Shown here: positions 44,139-50,139 of the stretch, piece after piece
Numbering within the stretch: position 1 is the first letter of the stretch
Layout: each line of letters starts with the position of its first letter
Source: Nephromyces sp. MM_2019
Lineage: Eukaryota; Apicomplexa; Aconoidasida; Nephromycida
DNA: 50,139 bases
Reading direction: 5' to 3'
Assembly (NCBI GenBank): GCA_015657535.1
Contig: JADHZB010001694.1
Span: 5,826-55,964 of the forward strand
The notes under the pieces: generated by a model
Told to the model about the DNA's origin: nothing
The model's input: only the letters and a program-made list of their open reading frames with translations
Databases searched by the model: none
Program-made: the position numbers and the translations under genes

Positions 44139-47100
44139 GGACATCACGCAAGCTGGGCGATTAATAGCCATGGGGTCCGCTTGAGTCTGAAGATCATTAC
44201 CGGTGAGAGAAAAGCGGGAATCTTGTGTATCGGATGAGTATCGTACATGCTCTCAGCACCTAGCTTTCGAGGTTATGCAGCACTACTGTGTTGCTAGTGC
44301 GTATAGATGGTCTTATTTGCTGCATTCATCTTGTAATCCTAACTTAGAGATGTATATGTACTATAAGTTTACCTATGATGAGTGTGTGGATGTTGGGATA
44401 TCTTTGAATTTCTATGCATAATTATCGTAATGTACGAGTATTACAGGGGGGAATAAGAATGGCGATTGTGTGAACTAGAGGGTGAATGTGTCTACTGTAT
44501 GTATATTGGGAGAAAACATATCCGTGAATATATCTAAATACTCCAATGACTTTGTCGTACTCTTGTATATATGTGTAGCTCTAGCAATAAGGAGATATAT
44601 GATGGTGTAAACTGGTGCCTGTAGGATAATAGTGATGGATTTCATGTAGGTTATTGAGTAGTCTGCTTATTTGCGTAGCACACGTGCCTTATTACACTGC
44701 GAAGGGCTACCTCTATAAGCAAATGGGCAAATAGCCACTCCTAATCCAGAGCAATAACATGCGTGTAGATTTTACACTTGAATATGCAGATAGGTATGCG
44801 TGCAGCCGAAATAATGCATATTTTAACTTTTTTATGGGGATGAAAGTATCTTGATTGGCTTGTTGTATCATTTTATCATTTTGTTGACGCCAGTAGGTTC
44901 AGATTTGTGGATATGTGGATGCTGCACTGTGCACGTGCCCACGTGTGTATTTTGTGCGAGTTTAGATACAGTGTAAATGCAATTTGATTCTCATTATATT
45001 AGCCGATCCTCTGCTAGTGTTTGTAGGATTAATAATCCTTTAATGTGTTGTGTGTTTTTCGGTGGCTTCCTTATGTAAGGCAAGTGTACCAACGATCGAA
45101 AGTATGAGGCACTGTTTGAACCGTAGGTTATTTTCTTACTTGTGAAGTTAATCCTTTCGGTAATAACCACCTCTGCTGCTTGGTCTTATCGAATCTATTT
45201 AATCTGAAAAAAACATTTTATGCTGGTGGGTGTGTGCTCTGGGTCTCAGGGTGAATGCGATGGTAGAGTGTAATGGTATGCAGATGAATCGCATACAAGT
45301 TCTCCTATGTATATTTTACTTCGAAAAGGTAATGGATCAGGGTGTACGAGTACTTTCCCGCGAGTCGTGCGCATTAATCTTGGATATGTGGTGAATTATC
45401 AAGGAAGCACCCCTGTAGCTCTGGGGATGGCAGAGTATATGATTGGGGTGTGTCTCACACGCCTGTTTCCTTGCGTTGGCATGTGAAGAAGTGTGTACTT
45501 CATTTCGTAAGCAGGTGCTTTCTTGTCAGGTAGCATAGATGCTTCTTTCGAGCAGCAGATGGGGGGCATATTCATTTCTTCTTGCGAACCATTCCGTCTA
45601 AAATACTAGGTGGCTGCACGTTTGTATTTTTACTGAGTTAATAGCAAAATTGAGCTCGCGGTCGGTGGATGTCACCGGTGGATGTATTTCGGCCATGATG
45701 GCTGTAGAGGCGCTGATAAAATTAGCATCAATGTGCTGATGCTGAAACCCTCGTGCTCTGGAAACCACTGTTCTGGCCTGCCATTGCTTAATTCACGGAG
45801 CTGTGCCCATTTTTGCAGACTACCATTGATACATCAGGCTTGGAGTTCTGCTACAGTGTCTAACAAGTGCATATTAATGTATTCCATAGGTTCTTATGTT
45901 ATAAAATCATACTGGGCGTAGCTTATGTTAGTATGAGGCAATGCCATGTATGGTGCTAAGACTGCGTTGTCGCTCCCGTTGTGTCCCTGGTTGCCTTACC
46001 GATTTTTCCTGGTGGCAGGCCGTGCGGTGATATTGTAGGAGTGTAAGAAGTGCTGGTACTCTCTTAGAATTCGTTATGCTACGTTCTCTGGGGGATATAG
46101 CAGGCTGGCGTTCGCTTGCTTTTGTAATCTGTTTGCCAAGCCATCCATATATGCCATGTGGCTTCTCTTGTTGGATGTCTACAAGAGTAAAACGTTGGCG
46201 ATAAGCTTCAGTTGGTGGATGCATGAGATGAGGCCCTTTGCATTAACTTTAGCCAATTGGTGCAATTCGCCCCGGAGTTTTGAAGTGTGTGGTTCCTCCG
46301 GCCTTTGTTGCTTGAGGTAGTCGGTGGAACTTAGTAGCTCGAGGATTTGGTGATATATGGAATCTTCTGGAGGGAAGTTAAGATGCTGTTCCTTGCTTTA
46401 AGTCTGTAGTGGGTGTTGCGCGCTGCCTTGCTCCCCTTCTTAATTTTTGATTCTGCAATGGAGGTCATTTTGAGGGCTCGGTGGACTTAGGGCTTTAAGG
46501 GGGTGTCTTTTCCCGAGACTGGCAAACTGGCTGCTGTGGTAGTCTGGGGTGAAATTGCGCATTCGGTGGCGTCATGACTGGCGCGATAAGAGTGGCGGAC
46601 AACACGGTTTCGAAGATATTTTGGTGCCGCAGACGGTGTAAGGTGGTGCAACAATGCTTCGCGGTGCGGTAAGATGTCACGCGCATCAATTGAGAAGGGC
46701 GCTGGCAGCTGGGCGAGTCGCACCGCGTGATGGCCGTGTTTTCATTCGATTGTTGCCTTGCTGTTTCGCGATAGGCGGCGTTCAGTTGCAGCTGGGCGTA
46801 ACTGCTCGGTATGCTGGTATCTCTCATCACCCCGGTATAACATTGCGTAGGGCGATAGCGTAGCACCGGATCCTGTTTCGACTGCCGCCGATGGGTTATC
46901 CTCGAAGTTGTAATAGATTCCGTTCCTCTGGGAGTGTGCCGGTGTTTTTAAGTGGTTGGGTGTGTCCGGTGACTTACACTTACGCTGTAGGGAGCTCGTT
47001 AATCAGGCAACGCAGCTATTTTCGTGCATAAAGTCCACGAAAAGTTAGGGTCTATGTACCCGGATTTCCTTTGGAAGGCGTGGTGGCGAAGCTGCTAATG

Positions 47101-49261
47101 TATATATAGTAGAATGCGTTTTTGGGTGCAATATTTAGTCAATACGCGTGTCATAGCCGGGCTACGGGCATCGAATAAGATGATACTGAAGACTTGGTTG
47201 CGCCGGGACACCTTTTCTGAAACGTTGTGAAGGTGAGGGTACTTGCATACGACGAATCTGCGCATGTGCTAATCCTGCCTAGGTGGCGGTTCTAATTATC
47301 CAGAAGTCCCTGCGTCACGCCAGGCTTGAAAGATTCGTGTTTCTACGCGTGGCCGCATAGGGTAACCTAACATGCTTGTGCATCATTGCGAATCATACCA
47401 CGTTTGACAAGGGTGCCTACGGCGTATGCATGTACTTGTTTACTTTGTATTTAAGCATGTGGCCTGCTGTCTTGAGTTAGCACCGAAAAAAAAATCTGCA
47501 ATGGTTTGCTGTGAGACCTCATGCCATGTCGGAATCAATTATGTCATGGTATTGGTGTATTCGGTTTGCCCGCATGGCTAATATACTACTAATAGACCTG
47601 TGATTGCTGGCTTATTCCCCGTGAAAGCGGAGACCAGGCTCTGTCTGCTTCTCGTGTCTACGAAAGGAGACCAACTTAGCATGGTCGAGCGACACGAAGT
47701 TAGAGGTGTGCTTCTAGGAAATAGAGGCATCTTAGTAGTAGAATCTGCCGCCTGCACTAATTTGAATTCAATTTGTAGTTAGTTGTTTTCTTGATAGCAT
47801 TCAAGAGGGGCAGTTGTTTGACATCGGGTGCTAAAATTTGGGTGGGGAACCGCTATAATTTTAAAGTTACAGGAGATTTCTGCAGCTTTAAGCTCAAATA
47901 GCTCACTTGGAAAGCATACTAGGGACCCAAACCTAAACTAAAACACACACCCGGCTAGCTAGTGGCGTAAAGGGGAGCATAAAAACCTCAATGTAGCCCT
48001 CTTGGGGGGATATTCGTGAGGGAATTCCATAAGGAAAGAGTTAAAAAGACTCGAACCACAACTAGCTGGTGTTGGTGACCGCCCCATTTAAAAGGTAGCG
48101 TGTATAAATAAGTTGTTCAGAGTTTTTATCAGCTAATCATCAGGATTTTTCTTTTGCATAGCATGTATGTGCTCATGAGATATAAACTCGTTATATGGAC
48201 GACAGCATCCTGGACTGGGTAGCTTGCATATCATTCAGCTTACTCTAGGTATTCCTCTGCGTTAAGTAGAAATCTTTTATAGAGCGCGGTAACCCCAGGG
48301 ATACAGTACCTTCCCTTCGAAACAGTTAGACGGTACGCAGTCCCTTCCTGCACATATCGCGCTAAACGCTGGGAATATAGTAAGTACCTTTCCCTCAAAG
48401 CGGTGAGACCACATGTAGTCACCCCACCTTCTCTGAGGCTAGAGAACTCACCGCAATTCTTTTAGCGGGAACTAGTCTCGGGTACTACGCAAAATGTCTC
48501 GCCGATACCGGCCTTCACGTTGGGGTGGGCTAACCTAGACAGCATATACCGCCTAGGGATTCGCAAGAGTAGCTAAAAATTACATCCATATCACCGAGTA
48601 GAGGGAAGACCCATGAATTTATTAAGCCACCAACGGTTTATAGTGCCGAGAAGTCATCCTATGGGCTAAAGATGTTGCTCAGCAAATGTTACTAGATTCA
48701 TCTTTCACAGGAACGTATTATTTTGTAATTTTTTTCATAGAAGCGGAAAAATTTCTGGAAATTTAGAAATAAGATTACCGGGTACTGGTGAAGCGCTTGC
48801 TTGCTTCCTTCTAGCGTATGTATTAAAGGTACTTTTTCACACTTTCTTCGGGGAGAAAAGAGTCTGGCTCATGCAATTTCTCCTTCCATTCCGCAAGTAA
48901 AGCGAGCAGGAGTGAGATAACCAGGCTTTGGATATCTTGCCATTTTATTGCGAGCGTCCCCAACTTAGGAAAGCTTTACTAATACATGCTCTAAAAATTT
49001 ATGGCACAGAATAGCGCATAGCGACTCAAAGACATTCAATTTGGTAAACTTGTAGAGCACCCGTAACTAGCGGTTAATAGTGCGCTCCGGGAAACGCGTA
49101 ACCACAAGGTCTGCTACTTATGCAAATACTCAACCACGGGGTCACCGATGCACACGTAATTCCCATCTACGTTCATGCCAGAGTCGCTCCAGCCGTCACA
49201 TGCACAGGCATTTATACATAAGCCAAACTCCGAGAACAGCGAGGAAACTCCCGAGAACGAA
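44139..49261. other. Intergenic region, no gene supported
   Basis: This 5.1 kb separates gene C from the right-edge gene. The longest frame, minus 46866-46495 (123 codons), has no motif and overlaps other frames of similar quality. I see no tandem repeat, tRNA or other RNA gene here. The promoter of the right-edge gene should be in the last part. Confidence 0.5.
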
Positions 49262-50139
49262 ATGACGACTTCTTCATTCCGCTATTACCCTTCCCCTTGC
49301 GGTAAGGGAAATGCGAAGCACTCCCCGAGCACCCCCCCACTTCTCGTTATTCTTTCGGTTTCGCTATCAACAGCATTAACAATTCTTCTTCTGCTTCATC
49401 ATTCGGGTGTAGCTGGCTTGCAGCTCAGAAGCTTGACGAAATGCAGCGACTGCTTATCAGGCAAGAATAAAGGTATTGGTAGCGTAAATACAGTGCTATC
49501 CCCGCCTGAAAATGGCTCTCGGCTGGAAATTACTACAGCATCACAAAAAGGAGCTACACCTAGGGGACTTAAGGACGAGTATGCTGACACCTATGAAGCT
49601 GGGTTTCTTGGGTTAGAAGAAAATGTGGCTGAGGCTAACTCAAACAGTGCGAAGAGCCAACCGACCGGTGTTGCCTTCCTAAGCCATGTTACGCCTCCTT
49701 TACAGCGATCAGAAATCGAAATGGGTCCTATTATACAGGAGCAACCCAGCCTCTTGGGGAAAGGAGACAAAATAGAGGCTCAAGGAGCTAACGGTGAAAA
49801 GGAAAATTTTATAGAAGAAACTGAAGATGACAAAGAAGCTAACAGTGCACAAAGCTTTCTTGAGGAAGCAGAAGATGACGATAAAGAAGCAGGAGATGAT
49901 GAAGAGGGAAAAAGCTTTATAGAGGAAGCTGGTGATGATGATGAGGAGGAAGCAGGAGATGATGATGAAGAGGGAAAAAGCTTTATAGAGGAAGCTGGTG
50001 ATGAGGAGGAAGCAGGAGATGATGAGGAGGAAGCAGGGGACGATGATGAGGAAGCAGGAGATGATGATGAAGAGGGAAAAAGCTTTATAGAGGAAGCTGG
50101 TGATGACGATGAGGAAGCAGGAGATGATGATGAAGAGGG
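49262..50139 (+). CDS. Acidic-repeat protein with recessed signal or anchor, 3' end cut by window edge
   Basis: I do not recognise the family. The frame is open from ATG at 49262 to the right edge (292 codons plus two bases) without an intron. Residues 1-27 are polar and basic; residues 28-47 are a strong hydrophobic segment (LLVILSVSLSTALTILLLLH), followed by HSGVAGLQ, which resembles a signal peptidase site. This recessed arrangement is common in secreted apicomplexan proteins. Two cysteines follow (KCSDC). Residues 100-200 are polar. From about residue 200 the protein is built of acidic repeats, with EEGKSFIEEAGDD recurring and separated by variable numbers of EEAGDDD units. The start context is GAAATGA, acceptable for this genome. 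A secreted, surface or parasitophorous-vacuole location is inferred only from the N-terminus. Confidence 0.82.
   Translation, partial: MTTSSFRYYPSPCGKGNAKHSPSTPPLLVILSVSLSTALTILLLLHHSGVAGLQLRSLTKCSDCLSGKNKGIGSVNTVLSPPENGSRLEITTASQKGATPRGLKDEYADTYEAGFLGLEENVAEANSNSAKSQPTGVAFLSHVTPPLQRSEIEMGPIIQEQPSLLGKGDKIEAQGANGEKENFIEETEDDKEANSAQSFLEEAEDDDKEAGDDEEGKSFIEEAGDDDEEEAGDDDEEGKSFIEEAGDEEEAGDDEEEAGDDDEEAGDDDEEGKSFIEEAGDDDEEAGDDDEE
49885..50139 (+). repeat. Acidic coding repeat, EEGKSFIEEAGDDDEEEAGDDD type
   Basis: The DNA core GAAGAGGGAAAAAGCTTTAT begins at 49901, 49967 and 50069, and a fourth copy starts at 50132 as the window ends. Spacings are 66, 102 and 63 bases, all multiples of three. The difference comes from extra copies of a short GAGGAAGCAGGAGATGAT subunit, so this is a two-level repeat. 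Confidence 0.9.

Noticed and set aside
43666..44171. Minus-strand frames of 140 and 102 codons opposite the tail of gene C
   Set aside because: They are antisense reflections of the GAA/TAC/AAT coding repeat, giving Leu/Ser/Phe-rich nonsense.
46487..46866. Minus-strand frames of 123 and 78 codons
   Set aside because: Two overlapping frames of similar length on the same strand plus one on the other strand indicate low stop density rather than a gene; no motif or splice partner was found.

Overview
The window looks like nuclear DNA of an apicomplexan, most likely of coccidian grade. Three intron-rich genes encode alveolins, the Val-Pro-rich filament proteins of the inner membrane complex (IMC) that define alveolates. 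Introns are short to medium GT-AG introns. All three alveolin start codons sit in an AAAATG context. Introns and flanks carry many CA/GT-rich minisatellites. The genetic code is standard. The species cannot be named from the sequence alone.

Layout, left to right. (1) 1-3196, minus strand: a very long uninterrupted reading frame (at least 1065 codons) that runs off the left edge. It encodes a Ser-rich, low-complexity protein of unknown function with one strong hydrophobic segment. (2) 3197-8390: no supported gene; two short tandem repeats. (3) 8391-15522, minus strand: an 11-exon glycoside hydrolase family 37 trehalase with every signature motif present. Several of its introns are filled with CA/GT minisatellites. 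(4) 15523-22532: 7 kb with no supported gene. (5) 22533-27391, minus strand: alveolin A, 6 exons, 566 aa. (6) 27392-31008: the shared 5' flank of two divergent alveolin genes. (7) 31009-36767, plus strand: alveolin B, 7 exons, 436 aa. (8) 36768-41099: no supported gene. (9) 41100-44138, plus strand: alveolin-like protein C, 6 exons, 428 aa, with a Glu/Tyr/Asn repeat tail. (10) 44139-49261: no supported gene. (11) 49262 to the right edge, plus strand: the start of a membrane-anchored or secreted protein with an expanding acidic repeat.

How the genes relate: A, B and C form a local alveolin cluster. They share a phase-2 intron inside the Val-Pro core, which points to descent by duplication. Their products would be expected to assemble into the subpellicular network under the IMC. 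The trehalase would split trehalose to two glucose molecules and has no obvious functional link to the alveolins. All exon structures were joined by eye from splice consensus and reading frame. Lengths follow from those joins.
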